Below are positions 35,094 through 46,900 of a stretch of 64,000 nucleotides of DNA, one piece after another. The notes under the pieces were generated by a model. The model saw only the letters and a program-made list of their open reading frames with translations. It made no database searches and was not told where the DNA came from. The position numbers and the translations under genes were made by a program. Where the stretch lies: the NCBI GenBank assembly GCA_029964075.1, contig CM057129.1, positions 25,969,430-26,033,429 on the forward strand. Direction: 5' to 3'. The stretch comes from Patiria pectinifera (Eukaryota > Echinodermata > Asteroidea > Valvatida > Asterinidae). Every line of letters starts with the position of its first letter. The first letter of the stretch is position 1.

Positions 35094-36460
35094 GTTGCTC
35101 GATCGGTCGACCTGTCCAACGGCGAACATAAGAGGGCGCTCGCAATGATAGGCGGAGTCATTTATCGGACCGCTTTTTTTTAATGGGATGCGTCTGACAC
35201 TTTTCAGCATATTGTGCATGGTGGAGAGCTATATTCGAATTTTCAATTTCTATTTTGTTTTAACGAAAAAATCTCCTTGGTTCCGATATTGGGCATTTTT
35301 GCAACCCTCTGATATAAGGAATTTTCATTATGCACACATGAACCCCGTGTGAGCTGAATTATTGTATGGCAGACAATAATTCCATTTTTGTAAAAACAAA
35401 TAATTACATAACCAAACGTCGGTAGATTTTTCTCGCTCCACAACTCACTGAAAAGTGAATAACTTTTATATTTCTGGGAAAATAGCAAATGAAAAAACAA
35501 CCAAATCTACTTTTTTTCGTGGTGAAATTCGAAAATAGCATGAGGAACGCATCTTTCAAGACATTGTTTTTCCTGGAATATTATAATTCTGTCAGAAAAC
35601 TTTCAAAGATAAAAATCCACACAACACACTATCAAAAAGAAACCTTTTCAATTGATTGTTTCAGGATAGATTTTATTTAAAGTTCATCAACAGTTAAATT
35701 TCAACCAAACATGAACATCTTAAAGTGATTGTAGACCCAGTGACTGAGGCCTGGAACTCCTATTCCTTGTTTGAAATCCAATCCAAACCAACATTTCAAA
35801 AAAGGAGTTCTAGTGCCCCAGTTACTGGGTCCAAGTAGATTTGGGTATTTAAGATTAGAGCCACAAAATTATCTTGCTGCAAATGCTTACTGATTTCCAG
35901 TAAACGTTCTCTACAATTAGTAACACCATTGCAAAATGACAATGTTGTATTGAACTCTGGTTGATATCTGGCAAACATACATTTAACACATTAAAAACTA
36001 CCAGTTATGCACAATATTTCAGATATGAAATTGGCCTGTTTGTGTTTGACTCTAAAACCACCAAGATCTCTAAAGCCACCATTGTTATTTCAAGATAGAA
36101 ATGTTCAAAGCACAATGACATGAATGATGGAAATAACAATAAGCATAGATTCAAGTTTTTACTCCGTTAACAGGTTGGGCACATACAATATTTGGTGCTA
36201 ATGTAAGCACACCCTGTCAATTAAAATATTTTTTTTCTCTCAGAATACTGAAATAATGCAATTTATTGATGAAATTTTTTAATATTAACAAATTTATTGC
36301 AACCATAAGGGGATAAATAAACAACTCATGAAAATCAACATTGGTTGAGACAAATTGGTGTCAACAATAATTATTTTCAACTTTTTTTTCTCAGTCAAGA
36401 AGGAAAACAAAGATTTTAAAACAAGTATCATAATAAACTGGCAAGATACTTCCTTTTTAA

Positions 36461-36991
36461 AGGGTATATACAACATTTGCAAACATCGAAAAATAAAACT
36501 ACCAAGTTTTTACGAAATACCCTACTAGGATGTTGGTAAATGACAGTCTTAAGCATCCTGTAAAATTATGGCACCCGGTGTCAAGTCATTTTCAAGAGAC
36601 TTGTATTGTTGTATACATTTCCAACGGTGGTCGGCCGACCACCGTTGGAAAAACCTAACTATTTTTCAACTACTGCTCCAAATTTACAATTTTCAGTCCA
36701 AATTTTGTTTGCTATTGGTTACATGTTCATGAACGGGTGCAGGCCAGCTAGACTGGTTCCCTTACCTTACAATTTTCCGACAACTATAAATTGATCCATT
36801 TTATCTTTAGTGGAGTCAGGGAACCAGACTACTTAAACATTTTTTTGTTTTTCTTGGTTTTTCAAGCATTTTCGAAACACAAAACTTCAAAACATGTCAG
36901 TTAAACAATATTTGATCTAGGCCTATTATACTAACCCCTCAAATAGTTCATTTCTGAAAATTACAGCGAAAGCCAATGAGGTACATTCCCT
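36461..36991. mobile_element. TTAA-flanked AGGGAATGTAC MITE, copy 2 (inverted)
   Basis: TTAA at 36457-36460 and 36992-36995 flanks AGGGTATATAC and GTACATTCCCT ends. The 34-bp palindrome recurs unchanged at 36618-36651. It is 531 bp, against 533 bp for the copy at 10596-11128. Confidence 0.8.
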
Positions 36992-37774
36992 TTAACATTA
37001 AATAAATCTTTCATTCTGCAATTAACTCACACACCTTAATTAACTCTCAATTCAACAAAACAAGAACCTTTTGACAGCTTTAAAACCTGACTTGATCTAT
37101 CTGGTACTTTTTAAGTCTGTCCAACATTATAAGTAAATTTAAATACATTGAATGTTACAAAGTGTACGTAGCTTCAAATATCTCAAATCTTTCAGATTTT
37201 TGTCACATGTGAGGAATTGTCCCCGAAAAATGATATCCGGAATATGTAATCTTAACAAAACACCTTAAAGTGGCCAATGTTAACTGTAAATCATCATTTT
37301 GAACAGGTATATGATATTTGTTAACATTCAATTCATACGTTTTTCAGGCTTAATTTGTGGATTCAGCTAAACATTTATTATTCTGTGAAATGATTGATGA
37401 ATCTTAACTACTTATATCTGCACATCAAGTCAGCCTCATTGTTTCAGTTTGAAAAGCTAAAAACAGTTTATTCCGACTGACTTCTCCACCATTCAAGACA
37501 AGATGACATCCACAGGTTCTTCAGTATTATTAGTCCATGGTGCAGCAGAATTCTTAAATTGCAAAAATCTCAAATTGCATTGAGATTTGGTGGTTCTGTC
37601 TTCAGCTTTTACATGATAAAAAGGGATTACAGATTGACAATTCAAACACTGACAACTGCGAATTGACTGAAACTTTGAACCATTGTGATGAACTGCTTCC
37701 AAGATGATAATGCAATAATATCATTACTTATATGACAATACTCTATGGGAACACACAATTGATTGGCCGTGTTA

Positions 37775-38143
37775 GGCCAAAAAAAAAAAAAAAATTCGGT
37801 CTCTGGTCAGACCAAAGTTCCGGAATTGACGCGGGGACGCGGCTTTTTTTCTTTTTTTTCAAGCTTGGATTGTACAGACAAGGTGGGGTACTATTTTGCT
37901 TTTTGGGTGTCCTCATGTACATTGGTGTCCTACATAATTTGCCTTGGTGCTCTCGATCATTTGCCTTGGTGCAATTTCCCATTCCTTGGTGCTCTTTGGT
38001 AAAAAAAAAAATGAGGAGGGGCGGCAATAGAGGGCGCTGTTGGAGCTACCGCGGAACATTTTGGAAAAAAAAAAGGGTTGACGCGCATGATTAAAATCGA
38101 CGCGCGCGCTGACCAGAGACCGAATACTTTTTTTTTTTTGGCC
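37775..38143. mobile_element. GGCC-ended element related to the PIF/Harbinger-type family
   Basis: The ends are GGCC followed by a run of A and TTCGGTCTCTGGTCAG, and CTGACCAGAGACCGAATAC followed by a run of T and GGCC. The left flank is TTA and the right flank TGA, so the 3-bp duplication is imperfect. The interior differs from the other GGCC copies and contains CTTGGTGC repeats. The open frames on both strands are artefacts. Confidence 0.65.
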
Positions 38144-38398
38144 TGACATGTAAAGCTCACTTAAATGACCTTTACATCAGTAAATTAACAATAAGTATCC
38201 ATCCTCCATTCAAATACAACACCAAACTTATGATATTCTAGAAGTATTGACTCGTTTGCTGCCAATTTTGATTGAATAAAACATCAAGCCAAATACAAGA
38301 AATACATTGTAACTTTAATGCACAGTTACTAAAAGTTTCTTGATATCTTTGGTTGTAAACATAACCCTGGACATTCACCACATTGCTTACGATGTGTC

Positions 38399-40904
38399 TT
38401 AAGCGTGGTAATTACCGTCATTATAAGGCACTTGGGAAGCATAGAATCCATCAGTTGACTGGTACTCGCAGTCGTACGTCGTTATACCGCCCTCGCTTCC
38501 ATCGTCAACTGACCATCTCCGTTCCTTCGATACTGCCCCTTCAGCGTTCTGATAATCCTCCGTGACGCCATCACCGGATGGCCCCACCCCCTTCTTGCAA
38601 TAAGCAGCCGGTCCTTGCTCATACGCTGGGGAGGAATGGGCAAGCGGTTGAAGCCTGCCCTCTACAGGCCAATTCTGACCATGCATCGTGACTTGCGGAC
38701 TCTGGGATCGGATGCCTTGCTGGGGGTCCTGTTGACCCCTTGACTCTTGACCCCAGTAGGTCGTGGATGAGTGTTCAGCTCCAGCGTAGGATGCAGTAGG
38801 ATGAGCCCATGATTGAAGGAGACTCTCTCCAAGCGATGGATCCAACTCCTAAAATCAATAGAAAAAGAGGATGTTTTAATAAATCCTCCTCTTATTTCAA
38901 GGGGATGTTGTACATTCACAAGACATAAATAATAACCCCAAAATATCTTAAATTTCTTACCCCGAAGCCTGCTGTATCCTGGGGAAAGTGGGGGAGGGGG
39001 GATTTCAACAGAAAGGAAACAAAATGTTTTTTCTGTAATGCTAAAATCAAAACAAATCACACTGATGGGAGTTGTTGATTTCAGTCCCATACTAATCCAA
39101 TTAAATTAATTTCCTAAGACAATTTCTATGATATAATGAGTTTCATCTTCTAGCCATCAATTCACCTGTCCGTCTCTGCTAAGCTGTACTTTCTGGTTAT
39201 CATTCCAAGCATTCAGCATAGAACGGGTCTGACCAAAACTCACATTGACCCTAAAACAAGATAAAGAGATCAAGGTCCAAGTCAGAGTCAATTAATCAAA
39301 GGTAAACAAATACGTCCAAAATGTAAGGACATTTTCAGCACTGATGAAACAACAGAATGACAAACTGTGCATTGTTCTGATTTTTCATTGTTGTGTAATG
39401 ATTTTCACTAATGTGCTGATGCTGTGTCAGTTCATGTGAAGATTTGTATACAAACGGAAATGAGGGAAAAAAAACGTCCATTACTTAGGTTATAAGATCA
39501 ATCCAATACTTCAGCTCTACAATTCATTCGACTACATGACATTTGTTTTAAATACAGTAACATATATCTTTTCAACTGGTAAAATTCTTGTTGACAAATT
39601 TGACAATGTCCTAATGAGTGAGGGATAATTCAGCAAGATTCTTCTGATGTATGTTATTGAGTAAGAGAGTACATAAAAGTATGAGACATTCCAGATTTTT
39701 AACACAACACTACCAACCAATTGTTTCCGTTTTAATTTTTAATAATTCCCCCATCTGTTTTTCGTTTTCAGTGTATATGTAAGAAAATGGGTGTCAATCT
39801 CTAAAGCAACATAGAAATGACATGCATGAATAAATGATCAAGAACCAACGAAATGCATCTGACCTTTGGACCCACTGCACTCCAAACTCCCCGCCATTCC
39901 TCATGCAACTGTCTCTCCACTCTACTGTGTGTGTGTACCGCAGGTCAGAGGTCATCCTGCCAAAACCTTGAAACTGACCACTGCCTTGGACTGAGAAAAT
40001 CAGGAATACAGCTTGAGAGGTCTGGAGAAAATGCGGAGAAAATTAAATAGTCATAACTCTGTGAAAACCACAAAATATTGAGGGATTATTTCAAAATACT
40101 CAGCGTGTTGTCCGATACTAACTAGCTGAAAAAGAAATACCAAAACTATGAAGAAGGGGGTAAACTTCCTAAATGGAAAAAAAAACCTTAAGATGATCAT
40201 AAAAAAGGAAGGTTCTCCAATAAATGAAATGTGTTGTGTGCTTGATTTGTCATATATAAATGTTTTAAACAATTATCCACTAACCTTGAATGCATTGCCG
40301 AGGATTTGACCTGTGCTGGGAGACACACACCACAAACCACTGTTATACGACAGCTCAATGTTCAAAGGATCATTACATTTGACGATGAAGAATCTAACAG
40401 GATTGCCAGACCCATTAGGTCCTTGCTGACCTCCATAGACTTGAGAGGCGGAATTATTGACTCTTCCACTGCTGCTCGGGTTTATCCCACTGCTGACACC
40501 AGGTTTCATCCCACCGCTGACACCAGGTCCCATCCCGCCGCTGACACCAGGTCCCATCCCACCGCTGACACCAGGTCCCATCCCACCGCTGACACCAGGT
40601 CCCATCCCACCGCTGACACCAGGTCCCATCCCACCGCTGACACCAGGTCCCATCCCGCCGCTGACACCAGCTCCCATCCCGCCGCTGACACCAGCTCCCA
40701 TCCCGCCGCTGACACCAGGTCCCATCCCGCCGCTGACACCATGTCCCATCCCACTGCTGACACCACTATTGCGATGGTACACTGTCTTTCCTTGCCAGGG
40801 AGGAGCTGAGGCATTAAGTGTGGATGTTGGCTTAGTAGCGGGAGGTTGTTTGGTTTTATTAGGAGAAGCACAATTCCACTGCCTGGTACCGCCTGTGGAT
40901 GGTC
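38399..40904 (-). other. YTHDC2: YTHDC2 YTH domain and C-terminal tail exons
   Basis: The YTH domain spans the end of exon 40285-40904 ([29 protein letters not shown]), exon 39864-40021 ([27 protein letters not shown]) and exon 39166-39250 ([18 protein letters not shown]), ending at [14 protein letters not shown] in the last exon. The Trp in GLWCV and the Trp in VQWV sit where the family's m6A-cage Trps lie, so methyl-A binding is likely kept. The final about 130 residues are Gln/Ser/Gly-rich with no homology I recognise; human YTHDC2 ends soon after the YTH domain. Confidence 0.88.
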
Positions 40905-43900
40905 CTTTGTGGGAGCAAAGTAACATAAAATCAGTGGTAATTGTGGTAATTAATTTATGTACTCAATAAATAACCTACGTTCGCAACAATGGACAGAGCC
41001 GGCAGAAATAATAAACCCATTGGGTCAGACATTTTAAAAATACTGAACAAGAAAGCCGAGTGGAATGGAACATTCCATGTCGTCACTGAATGAAATTATT
41101 CTAAATACTGCATGAATATGAAACATTCATTGTTTTTTATACAACACCTAAATACATGTAGTGTGATCATGCAATGGAACTTCTATTTACCATGGAATAG
41201 AACTTCCATTTTACCATGGAATGGACCTTCCATTTTTGTGGTGCGTCCAGGCCGTGGGTTTGGACGAATAATTCAAGACACGTGATCAACGACTCACCAA
41301 TCAGATGACCGGGATTTAGTCAGGCATTGTATAAGAATGGTGAATAGATTAACAATATCTGACAAAGCTCATTGTTCATCGTTTTGTAGTAGCTAAAATA
41401 GTTTCTTCTTTATTTCAATTTGAGGGCCTTTAATTTTAAATCCGGCTGACTTGGTTGCATCACGGACTATTTACTCATGGGTCACTGTTCTTTTTTATTG
41501 TATGAGGAATACTTACTGAATTCCAGATCTTTTGTTGACGTTGTTCCTGCCCTTGTACCTGACTGGTTCACCTGAGATGGCTGTTGGCCAAACCTGTTGG
41601 ACACACTTTTACGGGGCGGTGTGTTGTTGAAGTGATCCATGGCTGCAAATGAGAACAATTCATCATAATTCCTCACCAATATGCTACCAATGTTCGAGCC
41701 AATTTACAAAGGAAGCAAAGAAACTTGGACTTCTTAGTGCTGGATCACTCAAGGAAGTTCTGTCTCAATAAATGATATCACGAAAACCCAGGATAAAAGG
41801 AAGAAGTTATTCAGGCGATTCACAATGTAGTGCGCCACCAAGAGTTTGCCAAGGAGAGTTCATTTTTCCCAGTGCATTTTGGGAGATAGTCGACAAATTC
41901 GCAGTGCAGGACATTTGAAGATGTTTCCGGTCAGTAGTTTTGTAAGCGTATGATATTCGAGTATCTGTTTGCCCTTTTCTTTGCTTTTTATCAATATGGT
42001 GTTTTTTGTTATTGGCAGAACGATATGCCTCAATCTATAACAAATTAGCTAAGTTGTCTACTGACACTCCTTCAAATGGGCCTTGTTTTGTCGACCGTAA
42101 ACTTGAAAAATTGACTCTCCATGGCAAACTCTTGGTGGAGCACTGCATTGTGAATCGCCTGAATTGATTAAAGGGTCCATGAAATGATTTTTTTTTAGGA
42201 ACACAATTTGTGAAACTTTCTACACGTCTTAAATGTCTGAAAACTGATAGACATCCCATTTTGGTTCATTTTATTGTGAAGTGCACTTCTTTAAATATTT
42301 TTTCTGGACAACTGAGGGCGCTGTTGCTGTGATGTCCTTTCAGGAAGACACTGTTCAGTTTAAGGGTTTTCTGTTCAAATTGTGAGCCCAAAAATCAGTA
42401 AAAACATTGTGAGCAAAGTTTGCTCACTGGCTTACTGTCATGTTCTGACACAACAACGAATCACCAAAGAAACAAAAATTTACAACAGCAAAATATCCCA
42501 ACTTCTGGCAACTTTTGGTGCTGAAATAGCTGTAAAGCGCTAAGATTTCTGCCTGAAATGACATCACACTTTTGCTGATGAATATGGAAATTTGCATCAG
42601 CAAATTTGCATCAGCATAAAAAAACAAAAAGGCATCAACATACCCTTGAAATGGCAAAACGAAAATTGAAAATAAGGTTGACCTAAATGTGCATTTTGAA
42701 GGATTGCATGAAACAAATTACATTGCATGGGCCCTTTAAGAGATAGATGAAGAAGGAATACAAATCCTAAACTTGGGGGTATGAAATGGCTAATCTGTGC
42801 AGAAAACAAGTGTTACATTCTGTTGGAGTCAGCGGGGTGTCTTCAGGTGCTCATCCTACATGACGTCGCGCCAGTGCAACAAGGCCGTAACTCCATTCTG
42901 CAACAAAGTCGTATCTCGCGCGAATACGCTCCGTGCAACAAGGTCGTATCTCGACGTCCATTGACTTTGTGTGTACGGGCGGGTTATTTTAAGCGAGATA
43001 CAACCTTTTGACATTGTAAAACTCGCATTTTGCGTTTATGCCATTTTAGGCGATACGACTTTGTTGCACAAACGGGACGATGAATTTGTTCGGTAATGAT
43101 TGTTTTATGACATACCCTGAAACAATGTTATGAATCACCCAGTTTTCTGATGACGAACAGAGCACACTTTTCGAAACGTTGAGTTAAAGTAACTAGTTCT
43201 TCTCAGAACCACCCAACTCAAGAGAGATAAAACTCACACAAACCATCCACACTTTGTTCAAGTCAACATGCAAACCTACAAGCCTCATTTACCCATTGGT
43301 TTTGGTCTCTGCCCGATTCCTACTGGCTGCTGTAGTCCCAACGACTGCTCCTCATTGCTGAGAACTTTCACGATGGTTCTCAAGACGGCATCGTCTCCTT
43401 GGGCCCAGGGTTTGGCAGGCATTCGCATCCGTCGGAGAAAGAGCGTGTGCCACTTCTGTCTGAGATGCAGGGCCAAGTTGGCAGCCTGTGGAAATCACAT
43501 GGCAATTAGAATTTTGGTGTCTGAACAGAACATTGTCTTTGAGGATTATTGACAAATCGACAGCCTAAAGGCGCCAGAGTAATTACCTGCAGTCAAATGT
43601 AAAACAAATTACTGTAACACACGCACAGGGTCACCCATTGTACCATATCTTTAGTTGACAGATAACTATTATTATAACGATTATTATTATTATACGTGTA
43701 AATGTACCATTAAGGAGACACGATATCGTAATTTCTTTCGGTGTGTATCGTAATTTCTTCTCGGTGTGGGAGACACCGGTCATTAGGGAGACATTTTCAT
43801 GTCTCCCTAATGTCACAGCCCCCCCCCCCCTCCCCTTTAGAGGCACAATTTTAAAAAAATTTGGCTCGTTGTTTAATTAGTAAACATACCGAAATTCCTG

Positions 43901-46900
43901 GAAAAAGGACAAGAGAATATGGGGTTAGGGCACATTGAAGTTTGAAAAATGTTGTGCCCAAGTCTATGGGAATGTCTCCCAAATGTCCAATCCAGGGCCA
44001 CTATTATTATTTTTATTATTATTAAAAAACAAGAATCAGGTAGAGCGGGAAAAGTGCAAGCACTAGAAGTTGCTTCTCAGCAACCCCCACACACCTGAAG
44101 CGTCAAAGAAGGAAACATGAAATGATTTGAGGTGGGGTTCTAAGTATTATAGTGGCATAGATTGGCTTAAGATTTCAACAGGTGATAACTATTCTTGTGA
44201 TAAGAATAGTTTCATTATGTAGTACAGCTAAGGGATATAGTCGAGTCCATCACAAGTCCAATCACAAATCCCGTCACATATCAAAGTCACAAGTACAAGG
44301 AATGCCTTTGTCAAAGCTCATTTGAATAGCTTGTGAGTTGAATTGGGACTGGAGGACTTGTGATGGACTTGCAGGGACTTGTGATGGACTCGACTACATC
44401 CCTGGAACAGAGTCTTTTTTTTTGAAGAACAGTAAACTCTTGTGAAGTCAAACCTCAAGAAAATGAATATAAAATTCAAGGCATCCAAAGCTAGAGTTAA
44501 GCAAGGTTCCCAATTTTTCTACAGTCGTGTCATTCACACATACATACACAAATGGCTTCACCGTAACTTGCTATGTCCGTCTATGAAATGGACAAGTTAT
44601 CTGGCACACTTTCCTTTTTTTCAGTCAAAAATCATCATATTTCATATTGTTCTTATCTTAAAGTATCTGCTCCATAGATAACCATAACAATAAACCACTC
44701 AATTGTGTAACTGCGTGTAGCAATCATTATTTTGTGTCGTTTGTCTATCAATATCGACGCACCACGCTTTCCGATGTGCAGTCACATGGCTGGCCCTATT
44801 TAATCAATAGAGGGCGCACCAGCTGCAATTGGGTCAGTGGTAGCAGTTTATTTTACTGTACAATGCAGTTGTTAAGTATGAGTTGCCGTTACAAATGCTC
44901 ATAAAACTAAATCTGGATGCTGATTGGTTAACAACATACCTCAGTGTCAGCTTTGAGCACAATCCAATCATCCAGCTTTAACCCCGCCCTTTGACCCTTA
45001 TCCTCGTCCTCCGGGTCACTGTCACTCTCATCTTGGTTAGGATAACTAGAGATGTTATCATCCGGCTGGAAGAGTGCCTCTTGAGGCAGACGGGAAGGGC
45101 CACAGAAGAGGGCTATGGCGAGGGGTGAGATGGCAGTAGCACAGCGGACACTTGTAAGGTGGTGAAACCTAGGGTTACATAAATGAGTGTGACAGTGTTA
45201 TCTAGTCAACGGAAAATTAATACATAAACTTTTCCTGGATGAATTTGTTTGGGTGAGACTGAGTTGCTCCTAGGGTCCATCAATATATTGATATTACTTG
45301 ATTAATCAATAAATATATATGTATATCGATGTTACTCGATTACTCGGTATCAATGTGATATCCATATCATCGATATCAGTTTTTTAAATCATATCGAAAA
45401 CTCTAAAAGTCACTATGAGAAAATGATATCAGAACAAAATGTTAGCCGCTCCGTGTCTGCGTGACAGAGTGTGGTTGGACCTGTCTCAAATAAAAATAGT
45501 TCCCTTGAAGTGACAGGTAGGTTTAAACTCATAATTTTAGTTAGTTGCAACGTCAAACTATATACGGTTTATCATGATGTCTACTTATCCGTGTCCAAAC
45601 TTCCTAAGGCATCAACATTTTTTGACGTGAGAAAGTTGTTGGGAGGCATGTTCGATAAGAAAAATGGACATAAAGGATTTTTACGTACGTTTTAACATGT
45701 TTTTATAATATTTTTTGCAACTGCCTGATACACGCTTGATCGCCGGGCTGGCCAAAAAAATTGCAACGTGTGTTGTAAATAATATTTGATATATCGAATA
45801 CAATCAATATCAGTTTAATGACATATTAATTATCAGAAACTCTAATAGCCGGACCCTAGTTGCTCCTAATACTATTTGGTTCAACACTACTTTGGAACAC
45901 GAATTTGAAATGGGTGCTAGTTTCTTGCAACACGTAAACGTCTCACCTGGTCATCTCTTCATAGATGAGCCAATCAGTTGGAAGTGAGCTGACGATGGCT
46001 AGATGCGTCTGCATCATTGACAAGTTACCATTACCAGTCTCATGGATGACTGAGTTGGGATGGAAACGAATCTTGCTCTCTGTTCTGTATGAAAAGGAAA
46101 AACATTGTATGTTCTCGGTATATATTCTAGGCAGTGTTGGAGTCGAGTCCAACACAAGTCTATCAGTCTCAAGTCAAGTCACAAGAACAAATTAACCAAT
46201 GTTATTGTTTATCTCCTGTTACTTGTGAAAGGACTTGTGATTTGCTTTTGACGAGGGCGGGCCAATTTCATAGAGCTGCTTAAGCATAAATTTTGCTTAA
46301 GCACAAAAAAACGTTGCTTAATATAATCAGGTCATCCACCAGAACTCCATGCGATTGTTGTGCTAAGTAAACAACAGCTATTCACTAGCAATGTACATCG
46401 CATGGCATTTTGGCCGGTATCCTGATTATATTTAGCAAGTTTTTTTTGTGCTTAAACAGATTTTGTGCTTAAGCAGCTCTATAAAATTGGCCCAAGTGAT
46501 AGACTTGACTGCATCATTGGTTCAAGGTACATGTACTTACTACATTAGAATAATATAAACACCGTAAAAAAAAGAGAAAAAAGAGAAAAGTCCAAACTCA
46601 ATGGAGGGGTCATAAATTTGAATCTGATCGTCCTATGGTAACTTTATTTGGGTAATTTGTTAGCTCCATTTTGAAACCCCATTTGCTCCAAGGTTGTCCA
46701 AGATTGACAATGGTTCATGAAAATTGATGCAGTTTGAAAAGTTGCAAGTTTAAAGATTACGCGAAGAGAAATTGCTAAGCGCAAACACACATGCCCGTAA
46801 CTGACCCTATCGACTGCACAGTGCCCGAACAAAGCGCAGCTTTACAATTCAATTTCGCGTGCTCCCATGCAAACAAACACTGTCCGATCGATATTCCCCG

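Larger units (their letters stand above)
35094..38398. other. Spacer between NDUFA13 start and YTHDC2 stop
   Basis: Both genes are on the minus strand, so this holds the YTHDC2 3' UTR and the NDUFA13 promoter. It contains a repeat shared with 26330-26590 (35330-35560), a TTAA MITE (36461-36991) and a GGCC element (37775-38143). About 35100-35170 next to the NDUFA13 start is relatively CG-rich. No other gene is supported. Confidence 0.6.

Noticed and set aside
40477..40764. Possible CRISPR-like array
   Set aside because: Units are contiguous, coding and without unique spacers, in an animal gene.
40306..40969. Long open frames (167, 170 and 121 aa) on both strands over the YTHDC2 repeat
   Set aside because: They arise because a 24-bp repeat keeps every frame open. 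Only the minus-strand GVSGGMGP frame joins neighbouring exons in phase and leads into the YTH domain.
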